Of a stretch of DNA of 64,000 bases, positions 28,276 to 43,400 are shown in pieces. The stretch is taken from contig OY759266.1 of NCBI GenBank assembly GCA_963662155.1, forward strand, positions 12,642,835 to 12,706,834, read 5' to 3'. This DNA is from Lamellibrachia columna (lineage: Eukaryota; Annelida; Polychaeta; Sabellida; Siboglinidae). The position numbers and the translations under genes are program-made. The notes beneath the pieces were generated by a model, which worked only from the letters and a program-made list of their open reading frames with translations, was not told the origin of the DNA and did no database searches. Position 1 is the first letter of the stretch; each line of letters opens with the position of its first letter.

Positions 28276-31200
28276 TGCACGCACGCATGCACGCACACTA
28301 GCTGGATTATAGTAAGATAATTATTGATGCCACTAATAGCTGATTTTGTTAATGCCTTTTTAATGACATGGACCTTTTATTATTTATTAACATATTTAAC
28401 AAATTTTAACTTATTCTTGGCTTACTTTAATTAATTTAACATTTAAATAATGTGTAATATATGTAATATTTATGGTGTTATTCACTTAGAAATGGCTTAG
28501 GCTAAACTTACATGTTTCACGTTTGTACTACAAAGATGCTATTTTTTATATTTATATAAATGTGATTGGCTACAGTCGATCGTCAACAGTCGGCCATCGG
28601 ACGAGTTGGAGGAGAGGATTAGTAACCTTAATGACCACTTCACCAACAGCATCTATCGCAACGTCTGCCGCTCTCTGTTTGAGAAAGACAAACTCCTCTT
28701 CTCCTTTGTGCTCTGCATCGGCATCCTCAATGGCGAGTAAGTCTCATTTCACCATGGGATTATCTTAATGCTTTGAAGAAAGTTTTTTTCAGATTTGTTC
28801 CTGATATATCCATTCCATGTCATCATACCACAATGGTTGAATGCCAAACTGCCAATAAAAATTATTGGTGTTCAAATCCTGTAGCTATTTACTTCACATT
28901 GCAGCTTGTTCAGCTGTATAAATGAGTAGCTGGCTGTTGATAGGAATGGATATATTTGAATGAATAGTTGCAGTGTGGCTTAGTACTTCCCAGAGATGTT
29001 AAGTTGGTGGCCTGGGTGGGAAGTGTAAACAGGTGGCCTGGGTGGGAAGTGTAAACAGGTGGCCTGGGTGGGAAGTGTAAACAGGTGGCTTGGGTGGGAA
29101 GTGTAAACAGGTGGCTTGGGTGGGAAGTGTAAACAGGTGGCTTGGGTGGGAAGTGTAAACAGGTGGCTTGGGTGGGAAGTGTAAACAGGTGGCCTGGGTG
29201 GGAAGTGTAAATTGCTTAGACTTGTACAAAAAGACAAGATAACTTTGTTAAATAAATTGCGTGGTTATTTTTTATATACAGATTTTCTTTTGGACACCAC
29301 TATTAAAATTTACTCACTCAACATTTTCGCATCAGTTGCCTTCTTCAGGAACTGAATTCTGGGACATAGTTTTTCTTCTGCTCGCCAGATGGTGTGGCAG
29401 CATATATGGCTGAGCTGATATCCCCATCATCTCGATTCATGATAGGTCTTTTTGATTAATGAAATTTTTAATTGTTGTGCTGAAAAGAAAATCTATATTA
29501 AATTATACTCCTAGGTTGATGAATATATTCAACAAATGTACAGTTACACTTTACGATATTGGTATTTTATGGTCAACTAATTGGGGACAGGAGAGTTGGC
29601 AATATTCACTGGTCAACCACTCATCTACACACCATGGGGTGTTTATGTATTTGACAGGGGCAAGATAGATGACATGGTGTGGAGGTTTCTGCTGACCGGG
29701 GGCGTGGCTCTTGACAACCCCCACCCGAACCCAGGCCCCGGCTGGCTGTCCGAAAAGAGCTGGTCAGAGATTGTGCGTGCGAGCAACCTACCAAATCTGA
29801 ACCACTACCTGGATCGTGAGTAGGGTTGTCTGTAGATGGATTGAGGGTATTATCAAGTGTGCACCCCGGTCATATTTCTAGTACTGTCTGGCCCACCCTT
29901 TCATAATACGTCTTATAGCTTATATAAAAAATAACATGCTAAGATCACAATTATAAAGTATACATAATTATGGGTATAGTAAAAGTATAATTTTGTTTTT
30001 GGACTTGAACGTTTTAAGTGGAGTTCTGTAAAAATTGTTTTTAACACATTCAGAGTTTAATGCTTAAATGTATAAAAGTCTACTAAGTCCTGTTTGAAAG
30101 TTTACACATTTAACAAGATTGTCATCCAAAACAAAACCAGATGGCACATGGACAAGAAAGCTATGGTGTCATCAAGAGTCAAATGATTCTTCATCTCTTT
30201 GTAACTCACCCTTCTGAGATATTTGTAAACTTTGTCTTAAGCATATTCGCGCTAACTCACGCTGCTATCATTTACTCAATCATGCAGTAAATAATGTGTT
30301 CATTCCTCCTCCTGTGTGAGAACGAATACAGTCTTGGAGAACGCTCCCAGCAGGTGTCACAACTGTGTTTCAGATGTGCAAGACAACATTGGGATGTGGA
30401 AGGAAATGTACGACTCGATGGACCCCCAGAGATTCACATATCCATCGCCCTGGGATATGGTGGCCAACCTTGACAAGATGGTCATCCTACGCACACTACG
30501 GCCAGACAAAATAATTCCATCAGTGCAGGACTTCATTGTCGACAAGATGGGGCAGACATTTATCGAGCCGCCAACCTTTGACCTGACGGGGTCGTTTGCT
30601 GACTCCAACTGTTGCGCACCACTCATCTTTGTGCTGTCTCCCGGCGCCGATCCCATGAACGCCCTCATGAAGTTTGGAGAAGATATGGGATTCACTGGGC
30701 TGCGCATCCAGTCTATATCCCTCGGACAAGGCCAGGTGGGTTGACTTAAGCGGTCTCCTGGTTTGTGGGATCAAGGTCATGGTGTCAGTGTCACATTAAT
30801 CTTGTTGCAATATGGGACATATAATAATAATAATAATCTTCAATCTTCAATTTTAAATAAATATGCATATTTGCAGGTAGCAAAATTAAATATAACTACA
30901 ATATTCATGTTTGCATGTTGTATGTCTTACATTATAGGGACCCATCGCAGCAAAGATGATCAATGAAGCGATTGTTAACGGGACATGGGTCGTACTGCAG
31001 AACTGTCATTTAGCTACAAGTTGGATGAAAGCACTCGAGAAAATCTGTGAAGAGGTTGGTGTCTTGGTATCATCACACTGCTGTGAATGTCTACTGAAAA
31101 CACAATGTTCCAAAAAACAATTATAATAATTAAACTAGTGAGCCTTTAATGCGAGATCAAGTGAGATTTTGACATGTAGCAAGCAAATTTTAGTGTTGAC

Positions 31201-31385
31201 TAATTTACAAATGAGTATACTCAAGGCGGTTTTGAAGGTATGGTTTTGATGTAGTTTCAACACAATATGAATTTGGAAAAATATGTTTGCCTGTACCGTA
31301 TATGTGTCACAATTCTTGTAAAATATATCACGTATTGCATTGTCAGCAAAGTATCGCGATTCATCAATGCTTCAATGAATTGTTA

Positions 31386-31449
<64 letters not shown>

Positions 31450-34400
31450 CATATATATATATACACATATATATATATACTTATGCTACATGTTGGTGTC
31501 TGTAGGTTATAGTGCCTGACAAGACGCACACAGAATTCCGACTGTGGCTGACATCCTACCCGTCCGAAGACTTCCCTGTCTCCATCCTACAGAATGGTCT
31601 GTACCCTCTTGTTCTCTCTGTCATCTCTGTATCATCCGCCAGGCTCCACTTGTACCACCTATTCTTCCCTGTTTTCTCCCTGTTCCTTCCTATTTCCTCC
31701 CTTCATTGTTCCCAGCATTCCCAAGGATTGTCTTGTGCATTTCATGTCCCAAAAAGTTTCTCGAGTTGTTCCTGACAGGTCAAGCTACTTGCACAGGAAC
31801 CAGAATACCACATTAATGTAATAATAGTTATTATTATGAGATATATGTGTATAAATGTAAGTAGATATAATAATAGTATATAAAACTTCTATAGCGCCTG
31901 AATCCCCAGGAACCTGAATTTAAAAGGTGCCACAAAGGCGCGTGCGCATGTGTGTGTGTACTCTGGCCAATGTGTGTCTGTGCTGCCCTCTAGGAGTGAA
32001 GATGACCAATGAGCCTCCAAAGGGTCTCAAGTCGAATTTGCTGCGTTCCTATCTCAATGACCCAATCTCTGACAAACAGTTCTTCAACAGCTGCGAGACG
32101 GTAGGATGATGCACGAACTTCATTATTTACTTTAGAAAAACAGTTTTATTGGGTAACTTATCAGTATGAGTACCAAAATATCGAATCCAACAATGATGAG
32201 AGTGTAGTCATACCCAAGTCACTTGGTGCCTGAGTCACTTGGTGCTCAAGTCACTTGGTGTACGGGTCACTTGGTGCATGAGTCACTTGGTGCATGAGTC
32301 ACTTGGTGCACAAGTCACTTTGTACTCAAGTCACTTGGTTGCTGAGGAACTTGGTACCTGAGTTACTTGGTACACTTTATATTTGAGTCATTGGGTACCC
32401 TAGCCTGTTCGTGCCAGAGTTGATGATTGAATTTAGCCTCAAACAACTAGTAGACATGTATGCCAAATGACTGTAACAATTTATTTGGATTTAATTATAG
32501 CGCATGCTGTGTGGATAAGGTACCAACTGATCTGGATATTAATTTAACATTGTAGTACTTCAATAGCTTTGATGTACAACTGTGTTGCCAGATAGCATTA
32601 AACCATAGCTTAGGTGTATTGGCTGTAGGTAGACTTGTAGGACAGCAGCCTGACTTGCGACTTATATTGCAGTCTCATCGCTGGCACAAGATGCTCTTTG
32701 GCCTGTGTTTCTTCCACGCCCTGGTGCAGGAGCGCCGTAAGTTTGGTCCACTCGGTTGGAACATCCCGTACGAGTTCAATGAGTCCGACCTCCGCATCAG
32801 TATGAGGCAGATGCAGGTAACATCTCATTCTGGCAGTCTGTTCTTCCCTTCCTTAATGATACAGCAGCTGTTCCTATGCTTTAAAATGTTCATCAGTGCC
32901 ACTCTTAGCTGTTCCTCTGTTCTAGATGTTCCTCACTGACATAATTGTTCCTCTGTACTTGATGTTCCTCGTTGATACTGTAGTTGTTCCTCTGTTCTAG
33001 ATGTTCCTCACTAACACATTAGCTGTTCCTCTGTATTACATGTTCCTCACTGACACTGTAGCAGTTCCTCTGTTCTAGATGTTCCTCACTGACACTGTAG
33101 CTGTTCCTCTGTTCTAGATGTTCCACACTGACACATTAGCTGTTCCTCTGTATTAGATGTTCCTCACTGACACCGTAGCTGTTCTTTTGTTCTAGATGTT
33201 CCTCACTGACGCCATAGCTGTTCCTCTGTATTAGATGTTCCTCACTGACACTGTAGCTATTCCTCTGTCATAGATGTTCCTCACTAACACCGTAGCTGTT
33301 CCTCTGTTTTAGATGTTCCTCACTGATGCCATAGCTGTTCCTCTGTATTAGATGTTCCTCACTGACACTGTAGCTATTCCTCTTTCCTAGATGTTCCTCG
33401 CTAACACCGTAGTAGTTCCTCTCTTCTATGTGTTCCTCACTGACACCGTAGCTGTTCCTCTGTGCTAGATGTTCCTCACTGACACCATAGCTGTTCCTCT
33501 GTACTAGATGTTCCTCACTGACGCCATAGCTGTTCCTCTGTATTAGATGTTCCTCGCTGACACAATAGCTGTTCCTCTGTTCTAGATGTTCCTCAATGAC
33601 TACGAGGAGCTGCCCCTCCAGGCATTATCTTATCTAACAGGCGAGTGCAACTATGGCGGCCGTGTGACTGACGACAAGGACAGACGCCTGCTCATCTCTC
33701 TGCTAACCATCTTCTACAGGCGCGAGGTGGTCGAAGACGACACCTACAAGTAGGTGACACTTGTCAAGTCACAAGTAGGTGACACTTGACGAGTCACAAG
33801 TAGGTGACACTTGTCAAGTCACAAGTAGGTCACACTTGACGAGTCACAAGTAGGTGACACTTGACGAGTCACAAGTAGGTCACACTTGACAAGTAGGTCA
33901 CACTTGCTCCCCTGGATCTCTAACCTCGTGCTTTCATAAAATGGGTGGTGACACGTATTTATAAAGAAGAATATATGTGATTGTTGTTGATCTGTAGGTT
34001 TTCCTCAAGTGGGCTCTACTATGCCCCACCGTATGGCGACTACCAGAGCTACATTGAGTACATCAAGTCTCTGCCTCTCAATGTCAACCCAGAAGTGTAC
34101 GGACTACATGAGAATGCAGACATCACCAAAGACAACCAGGAAACACAAACGGTACGACCCAGAATGTCTTGAAGCACTCGGGTACAATGAAATATATCCC
34201 AACTAGTCAGCTAACATTTGGGTGGGTGAAGTGCAGTTTCTGCAAATCTGCACAGGGTTTGAAGAAATGACAGCACAGTTAAAGGCAGATTTTAATTTCT
34301 TGACTGTATTACGTAGGCAGAAACAAATATAAATTTCTAGGAACTTTGTTTCTATTCAAATCAGTACAAGAAGCTCACAAACATCTGTATCATATTTCAT

Positions 34401-37400
34401 GACTGCTTTCTGTTGTACTTGTGATCCTAGCTACATTGACACACAGTTTTTAAATTGTGTCTGTCGTCGTAGGCAGAATGTCTTGCTTGTAGGTTGTATC
34501 TCTACATGGAACGGTCCAACGGGATCTCGATGATATTGTCTAGGGGTATTGCCAAGGGAACACCAATCTTATTTTACATGTCTCAACCCTATTTTACATC
34601 GTGAAGCATAGACTTTACACTTATGAAAACATGTTAAGTGACTTAATAAGGCAAGACATTCCTAACAAACTAAATAAAGATCGTAATGCTAACCCAAATG
34701 CAAATCTTGATATTTTATATAATATTTTTTTATAAATAAAAAAGTAAATAGTTTCCTGTAGTTGTAAAAAAATTAACAAACATAAGAAATACAAATGGAT
34801 TACTCTAGGTATCCTACGTTTCATAAAATATTGGGACAACCTTTATAAACAACTCCTAATAATATCACATGAATTACAGGATTATTTATCATTAAAAAAT
34901 AAACTACATGATTATAACTTACTTACTTACTTAGTCCTCTTCGTGCCCGGTGGCACATAAGGCATCAACAAGAGAGCGCCACTGCTGTCGGTCTGCAGCC
35001 CATTTGGTGATGGTGTTCCACGTCAGGCCGCATTCTTTCATCTCCTCCACTGTTCGTCTCCATGTTTCTTTTGGGCGACCACGTCTCCTTTTTCCATCTG
35101 CTGTCCAGCGTAAGGCTGTCTTGTGACATTCGGCACATGTGTCCAAGCCATCTCCATCTTCTCTTCTTTATCTGTGTGGCCAAGGATGTTGCATCTGTTT
35201 TGCGGTGCAGCTCTTCATTAGTGATGGTGTTGGGCCAAAATACTCCTAGGATCTTCCGCAGACACTTGTTTTGGAAGGTCTCAAGCTTGTGTGCTAGCTT
35301 GGCTGTCAGTTTCCAGCACTCGGAGCCGTAGAGAAGTACACTGAGAACATTACTATTGTACAGTCTCAGTTTTGTTTCCAATCTCAGTTGCTTGGATTTC
35401 TAGATGGGCTTCAGCATAGCGAAGGTCTGACTTGCCTTTCTGATCCTAGCCATGGCATCTTTTGCAGAGTCTCCATCTGTTGTGATTTTGCTTCCCAGGT
35501 ATGCAAAGTCCTGAACGTCTTCCAAAGCATCACTGTTGTTTATGTTGTTTATGGTGATGGGGTTATCTGTCTTGTTGTTGATCCTCATCAGTTTGGTTTT
35601 TGCTGTGTTGAGCTTTAACCCAATCTGTGGTGCAGTTCTTGTGAGTTTGTCCATCTTTTCTTGCATGTCCTTGTGCCTGTTAGACAGCAGTCCAATGTCA
35701 TCTGCATAGTCCAGGTCTTCCAAGATCGAGGTAAGTGTCCATCTGATGCCTCTGTTTCCATTTTTGGTGATTTCTATCATCAGCCAGTCGATGGCAAGGG
35801 TGAAAAGAAATGGTGAGAGAATGCATCCCTGTTTTACTCCGGATTTTATGCTAAAGCTGTCTGACATGTGAATGTTACAGGCGACTTGACACTGGACGTC
35901 TGTGTAAAGTATCTTGACCACATTTACCATCTTCTGTGGGATCCCGTAGTGACGTAGTATTCTCCACAGGGATTCTCTGTGAAGGCTGTCAAAGGCCTTT
36001 TCAAAGTCAATGAAGGCAATGTAGATCGTACTGTTCCATTCTGTGCTTTGTTCCAAAATCTGCCGTAGCGTGAAAATGTGGTCGATGCATGACTTTCCTC
36101 TTCTGAAACCGGCTTGTTCCTGGCCGAGGATTGTATCAGTAGCTGCTGATATTCTCTTCAGGATTATGCGGCTGAAAATCTTGCATGTCATTGATAACAA
36201 GGTTATGCCCCGCCAGTTGTTACAGTTCCCCAAGTCGCCCTTCTTTGGTAGCTTGATAATTGTGCCTGTCTTCCAATCATCTGTTTTTTCTTCTTCATGC
36301 CATATTCTCTGGAAGATCTGACAGAGGATTCTGGGTGTTTCTTGTTCATCTGCTTTCAGCATTTCTGCGCAGACGCTGTCGCTTCCTGGTGCTTTTCCAT
36401 TCTTCTGGGCTTTAATGGCTTCTCTGACTTCTGCTTCTGTGATTTGGTCGAGGTTGATTTCAAGGTCATCTGCTGCCTCCGGGATGTCTGCAAGTCTGGG
36501 TGGATCTGCACGATTGAGAACCTGTTGGAAATGCTCCTTCCATCTCTCTATCTTCTCTTCCTCGACTGTGATTATCTTGCCATCTGCATCTGCACATGAT
36601 TATAACATTATATTGAAAAAAATATAAGACATGCCAAAAAAGTATACTATGCATAATGCATGTAAGACTGATTCAAGAAAAACGTGGTCCATATTAAATG
36701 AGATATTAAATAAATCACAGAACACGAGAACTTTCCCTAACTATTTTACTGCTGATGCTAATCAAGTGTCTGATCAATTTACTATTCTGAATAAATTTAA
36801 TGAATATTTTATCAATATTGGGCCAGAACTTGCAAATCAAATAAGTAAGTCTGGATATAAATATTTCAAAGACTACCTAAATACTAAACATGACTCTGTA
36901 TTCACATTTCACGAAATAAGCAAGTAAACGTTATTGATCGTCTTCATGCAAAATGTAGCAGCAGCAATAATGGTATATCTACTAAATTATTGAAACTCAT
37001 GAAAGATGCATTAGTTGAACTGCTAAAGTTAATAATAAACCAGACTTTTGTTAATGGAACATTTCCAGATAACTTAAAAATAGCAAAAGTCATTCCTATA
37101 TTTAAAAAAGATAAGGAAACACTTTTCTCAAACTACAGGCCAATTTCCTTACTACCTGCCTTCTCAAAGTTTTTGAAAAAATAAGTCTTGATCAGTGTAC
37201 GAGACTTCAATGACTACTTCGACAGGACATGAATGAACGGGCAGTATCCAATCGAAATGTGGAATTTCTTTTAATATGATGGCCCTCGCACCAACAATCA
37301 CGTTGAAGGGTATCATACACGACTCATGCGGAAGGCAGGCAAGATACACCTCAATATCTTTGAGGTGGTCGAGCTGTTCAGCCACGAGGAAGCCGCATCA

Positions 37401-40400
37401 CTCGTCTCCATCCTCCAGCTACAGTCGGGTCAGCCCGCTCCCAAGCACAGGAAGAAGTACCTCAATCAACCTCGATGCTCGTTTGGACAAACTTGGACTG
37501 GAATACATGCTGTGTGACCGAGGAATTGAGTCATATCTCAGTGCCATTGGACACATGATGGACAATTTCACTTAATTTCATTGACTAGTCATGCTTGCAT
37601 GTGGATATGGTATTATATGTGCAAACAACTTACCAACTTTGATAAGACATTGTAATGTTTTCTCACAACAATGTTTTGATCACTGCTATGAACACAGTAT
37701 TATTTTTATGTTACATTTCATTTACTGTCTATTTCTCTTAATGGTTGGTTAGCTGTTTCTGTGTATGACAAATAAAAGAGGGTTTTTACGGTTTCCCTCC
37801 AATCAAAAATGTCCAACATTCCTTGAATATGCACCAGATATATGACTATTTTCTTATTTAAAATCAGGTACCTACATTTGTTCAGCCCTAAAGTTAAGGT
37901 GGGATAGAACACTGAATGGAACAGCCTGGTGGCTTTGGCAAAATGATAAGTAGTGCCACTAGCCCCCCCGTTAGTGCCAGTAGCCCCCGGGGGGCTAGTG
38001 GGACAGGGGCTAGGGGTACTAGACCGACTCAACTTTATGTAGCACACTTGGCTCTTCCAAGATGCAGCTTGCTAACTTTAATAATATTAATGTTGAACTA
38101 CAAAAGATTTGTCAATGGTTGGAAGTTAATAAACTCTAATGATTAAATGCTAACTCAAAATATATGATTTTTCACCATCCACAAAACAAATCCCGAGATT
38201 CCAACTTGAAATAAATGACACAGCTATAGAGTGTGTTGATAACTTCAACTTCTTAGGATTGACAATAAACAAACACCTGAATTGGAAAAATCATTGATAA
38301 ACTAGCATGTAAAATTTCAAGATGAATTGGCATTATAAGAAAAATTTAACAATTTGTACCGCAGCATGTTTTAGTAAACCTATATAACTCATTTGTGCTC
38401 CCTCGTATAAATTACTGTTTGCTTTCTTGGGGGTTCCAACAAGATAGGATCTTAAAACTCCAAAAAAGAGCAATCAGAGTAGCTGATATAATGCACAACA
38501 GAGCCATTATTCAAACATCTTAACATTTTAATGGTCACAGACATTATTAAGTTACAACAACTGAAATTTTATCATAGATACATAAATGGTAGCTTACCTG
38601 AATATTGTTCATGGTTAGGCATAAGAGAAAATGAGGTTGTTCATACACATTATTCAAGAAATCTACATGACATACATGTTGAAAGAGTGAATACTGAACT
38701 TGCCAGGAAATCACTCAGGTTTAGTATTGTCCATGTAATTAATAACACTCCCGCCTTGATCATTGATACAATTCAGTCTCGCTCATTGCAAGGTTTCAGC
38801 TCCTATGTGAAGAATTTCTTTCTATCACAATATAGCTCAAGCTGTATCCGGAATTATTATATTGGCCACTTATACAATAACTAATTGCTGTTAAGTGTTT
38901 GCTAACTGATTTCTTCTTCATACCATCAAACATATTATAATAATATGTTATATATTGATTGTCTTTTTCTTACACTTTATTTAAGCAAAACGTTCAAGTA
39001 ATTTGTCTTTAATCCCTCACTCAATTCTATTATTTAATTGATAATTTTATATGGGTGGCTGTCACGTTAGTGACCAAATTATGGTCTTAGTGGCAGTCTC
39101 CCAGACTGACATGTTTTCATGTCTATACAATTAACATTAATATTTATGAATTTATGAATTTTGTAGAAATTCATAGTATGTTTTTGTATTTCTTAATTTA
39201 TGTTACATGTCTTGTTGAATAAACAATTCCTGATTACTGATATTTCCATGGGTAATGCCAGGGGATATTACCATGAGGTGCTGTCACTGTGTGTGTCCCT
39301 CCCTACACCCCCTCTCTACCCCCCTGTGTGTGTCACTGTGCCTTCTAAACCACTGTGTGTATCAGTGTGCCCTCTACACCCCCTCTACCCCATCCACTCC
39401 CCTATTTACACCCGTATCTACACCCCTCCACCCCTATCTATACCCCATCTACCCCTGTGTGTGTCAGTGTATCCCCTCTCCATACCCCTCTCTACCCCTG
39501 TGTGTGTCAGTGTGTACCCTCTCCATACCCCTCTCTACCCCTGTGTGTGTCAGTGTGCCCGCTCTCCATACCCCTCTGTGTGTCAGTGTATCCCCTCTCC
39601 ATACCCCTCTGTGTGTCAGTGTATCCCCTCTCAATACCCGTCTCTAGCCCTGTGTGTGTCAGTGTGTCCCCTCTCCATACCCCTCTCTACCCCTCTGTGT
39701 GTCAGTCTGTCCCCTCTCAATACCCGTCTCTACCCCTGTGTGTCAGTATATCCGCTCTCCATGCCGCTCTCCACCCTTGTGTGTGTCAGTGTGTTCCCTC
39801 TCCATACCCGTCTCTACCCGTGTGTGTCAGTGTATCCCCTCTCCATGCCCCTTTCTACCCCTGTGTGTGTCAGTGTGTCCCCTCTCCACACCACTCTCTA
39901 CCCCTGTGTGTGTCAGTAGTGTGTCCCCCTCACCATACCCCTCTCAACCCCTTTGTTTGTCAGTGTGTCCCCTCTCCACAACCCTCTCTACCCCCCTGTG
40001 TCAGTCTGTCCCCTCTCCACACCCCTCTCTACCCCCAGTGTGTGTCATTGTGCCCCTTCTCCACACCCTTCTCTACCCGTTTGTCTGTTGCAGCTGTTTG
40101 AGAGCATCCTGCTGACTCTGCCGCGTCAGGCGAGCGGCAGCGGAGGCAAGACGGCCGGAGACTCAGTGCTCGAGCTGTCTGCAGACATTGTCACCAAGCT
40201 GCCGGCCAACTTCAACATGGAAGTGGTATGTGTCCTCAACACATGCAGCGTCACTGAAGACATCTCACACTGTGGCTGTGTAGACATTCTCAGTTAACCC
40301 TTCCACATATGACACATGCACGCACATCTCAACAGTTCAGACAAATTAAGTAGAAATAAATACATTTATTGTTGTAGTGTTTTTGCAATCAGTGATTTCA

Positions 40401-43400
40401 TTGTTTTTTTTTAAATTGCCAGTTCTACATGTGCAAGTAATGTCTGCAGCTGTAGAAAGCCTGTCATGGTGCATTGTCTGCCTGTGGATTATGGTGAATT
40501 GTCCATCTGCAGATCATGGTACATTGTCTGCCTGTAGATCATGATGCATAGTCTGCCTGTAGATCATGTGCAATGTGTGCCTGTAGATCTTGGTGCATTG
40601 TCTGCCAGTAGATCATGGTGCATTGTCTGCCAGTAGATCATGGTGCATTGCCTGCCAGTAGATCATGGTGTGTTGTCTGCCTGTAGATCATGGTGTGTTG
40701 TCTGCCTGTAGATCATGGAGCGTTGTCTGCCTGTAGATCATGGTGCATTGTCTGCCAGTAGATCATGGTGCATTGTCTGCCAGTAGATCATGGTGCATTG
40801 TCTGCCAGTAGATTATGGTGTGTTGTCTGCCAGTAGATTATGGTGTGTTGTCTGCCTGTAGATCATGGTGTGTTGTCTGCCTGTAGATCATGGAGAAGTA
40901 CCCAGTGCTGTACACGGATTCAATGAACACAGTGCTGAGACAGGAGCTGATCCGCTACAACCGCCTGCTCAGTGTCATCCGAACGTCCCTCATCAACCTG
41001 CAGAAGGCCATCAAGGGGCTGGTCGTGATGTCGGGTGAGCTCGAGGAGATCTTCACCAGCATGCTCATAGGCAAGGTGCCAGGGGCATGGGCCGCCAAGT
41101 CTTATCCCTCACTCAAACCGCTCGGCAGCTACATTGCAGACTTCATGCAGAGGTCAGTCATTGTCTCGTTTCTTTTCATGCTCATCCACAACAGTGTGAT
41201 AGGGCTTGTAGAATATACCTGAATTATAGAAATTATCACAAGTTTATGTGAAATAACATGGTCATGCCAATGCGACCTGGGAAGTAGAAATTCCTGTATG
41301 GTATGTATGCCAGGGAAAGTAAAAGAAAAAAGGGAAATAGAAAAAAACTGTTGTGGACTCACTAACTCTATATAAAAAACTCTGAAAATAAACCATTCCT
41401 AGACAGGGCTGTTTGGAGTTAAGGAGATATGGCAGCTCCAATTCCAGTAGCTTTACTGTCAATAAAGGTCACTTTTATGACATATAGACAGACCTTTAAA
41501 TTAGTTTTCTTCATGGATAAAGCTTGCATCTACCATATAATCAATGCCGTTATTCAATCTTTGATAGTCATTTACACGAAATGACATTTTGGGAACGAGA
41601 AAGTACGACACTCTGGAAGTCAAAACTGTATGGTCATCTGGGTTGGATTGTTGTGTTCACCTGCATATTCATCAAAAATTGTCTAAAAATTTTGTTTTGT
41701 GCAATGTCTTGGGGGTAATGTATATAAAGGGTCAACAAATGTTGCATTTAGAATATCATAACTTTTAAAATTCAGAAGAAAAATATTCATGATATACCTT
41801 TTGTTTAGAGAAGTTCTAGATGATGATTGTGAAAGTACTATGATAAAATATCCATTACTTTTTAAGTGTTGTAATTTTCTTAGGTGAGCTATGATTCCTT
41901 CATACGGTGGCCAATGTGCTTGTTGCCATGGAAACGGGGGTCTGGCAGAAAAATATTCAGTATATGTTTTACACAGTAAGACCCACTCTACAGTTTGGGC
42001 ATAACAAATTGCACTAACTATGCAAATTAAAAATCACCTTAAATGTCACAAGTCAAAGTAAGTCACAAGTTCCAATTAGTACACACATAAGATTTATTGA
42101 TCTACAAAAAGATGAAACAAAGCGAACTGGTTTCAGGGTTGAAAACTGTAGTAGTAGTAGTAGCACATGTAGTGAACCATGTGTACATCATACAGGAGGG
42201 CAGTCACTTAAGGATGAAGTGGAGAACTTATAGTCAATTTGCAGACAGACACCTTTGGTGGCTATGTTAACATTTTGCATAATTGTAAGAAAATGTGACC
42301 ATAAAAAATCTAAAACCTGACATTCACTGCTGCCAATGTTCTGAACAAATATGGTCAAAATCACATGTACCTCCGCTCTTCATTTCCTGAAGTATAACTG
42401 TGGTCTCACCCCCGTGATGCGCTTGTGGTGTTTCAGACTGGCATTCTTCCAGGAGTGGGTCGACAACGGCGCTCCCATCACCTTTTGGGTTTCCGGCTTC
42501 TACTTCACACAGTCCTTCTTCACTGGTGCGTCTCGCAACTCTCTGTAGAGGGGTTCTTCTTGAAGAGACTATGTCATGTTGGCATGAAAGTATAAATCTG
42601 ACTGGTTCAGAGCAATATGTAAACTATGACATGAGATCACACCTGCTACATCATATGGATTTCCTGTGTGCTCTTATTTCTGTTTCAAATGATGAAGTAC
42701 ATATTTTCTTGAGTATAAAACACAAGTATAAAATTAAATGACAAAGTTATAGCAGTCAAAGCACAAATACTTTTGATGCAAGGCAAATTTCTGGGGAGTC
42801 CTAACAGATTTTGTCTGGTATAAGATATTTTGTAGCCTCGGATCGAAATCAGAATGGCATAGGCCTGTTAACACGCAAGTGAAAAATGTTACATTGAGTT
42901 ATAACAACAAGTTACGGAATTCAACAAAACAAATGTGGCAGGTCTGCACTTTGAAGATTAAAAAATGCAATTTAGTTTTGATAAATTATGACACTGCATG
43001 TATCAGTTGATTTTTAAGATGTAAAATATACTGAAGGTAGATATAAAGGGGAGGAACCAGGTGGCATTGCGACTATATCTGTTTTGAAGGTGTGTCCCAG
43101 AACTTCGCGCGTCGATATCATATCCCGATTGACTTCCTGGGCTTCGAGTATGAGGTGATGAAGGAGGAGAAGACGATGCCAGAGAGACCCGAAGATGGAG
43201 CCTACATCTATGTGAGTCGCAATGGCATAAAATAATAACATATTTTATTTAACGTAGTGCCAGATCCAATATTTTTCATGGCGCCTCATTGCATATCGAA
43301 AATTAATAACAGTCTAGAATTGCAAAATAAATAGTTTATTAATACTAATAATATTCGTGAAAATGAAAGAAAATTTTTTTTATTCAAATACTAATAATAT

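Noticed and set aside
34931..36362. Host gene related to endonuclease-reverse transcriptase annotations
   Set aside because: Target-site duplication, in-frame stop, simple-repeat tail and antisense intronic position show it is a retrotransposon copy.
39200..40297. Open frames of 114-248 codons full of CVSVYPL
   Set aside because: Read-through of the 43-bp CT/GT minisatellite. Only 40094-40225 is real exon, in one of these frames.
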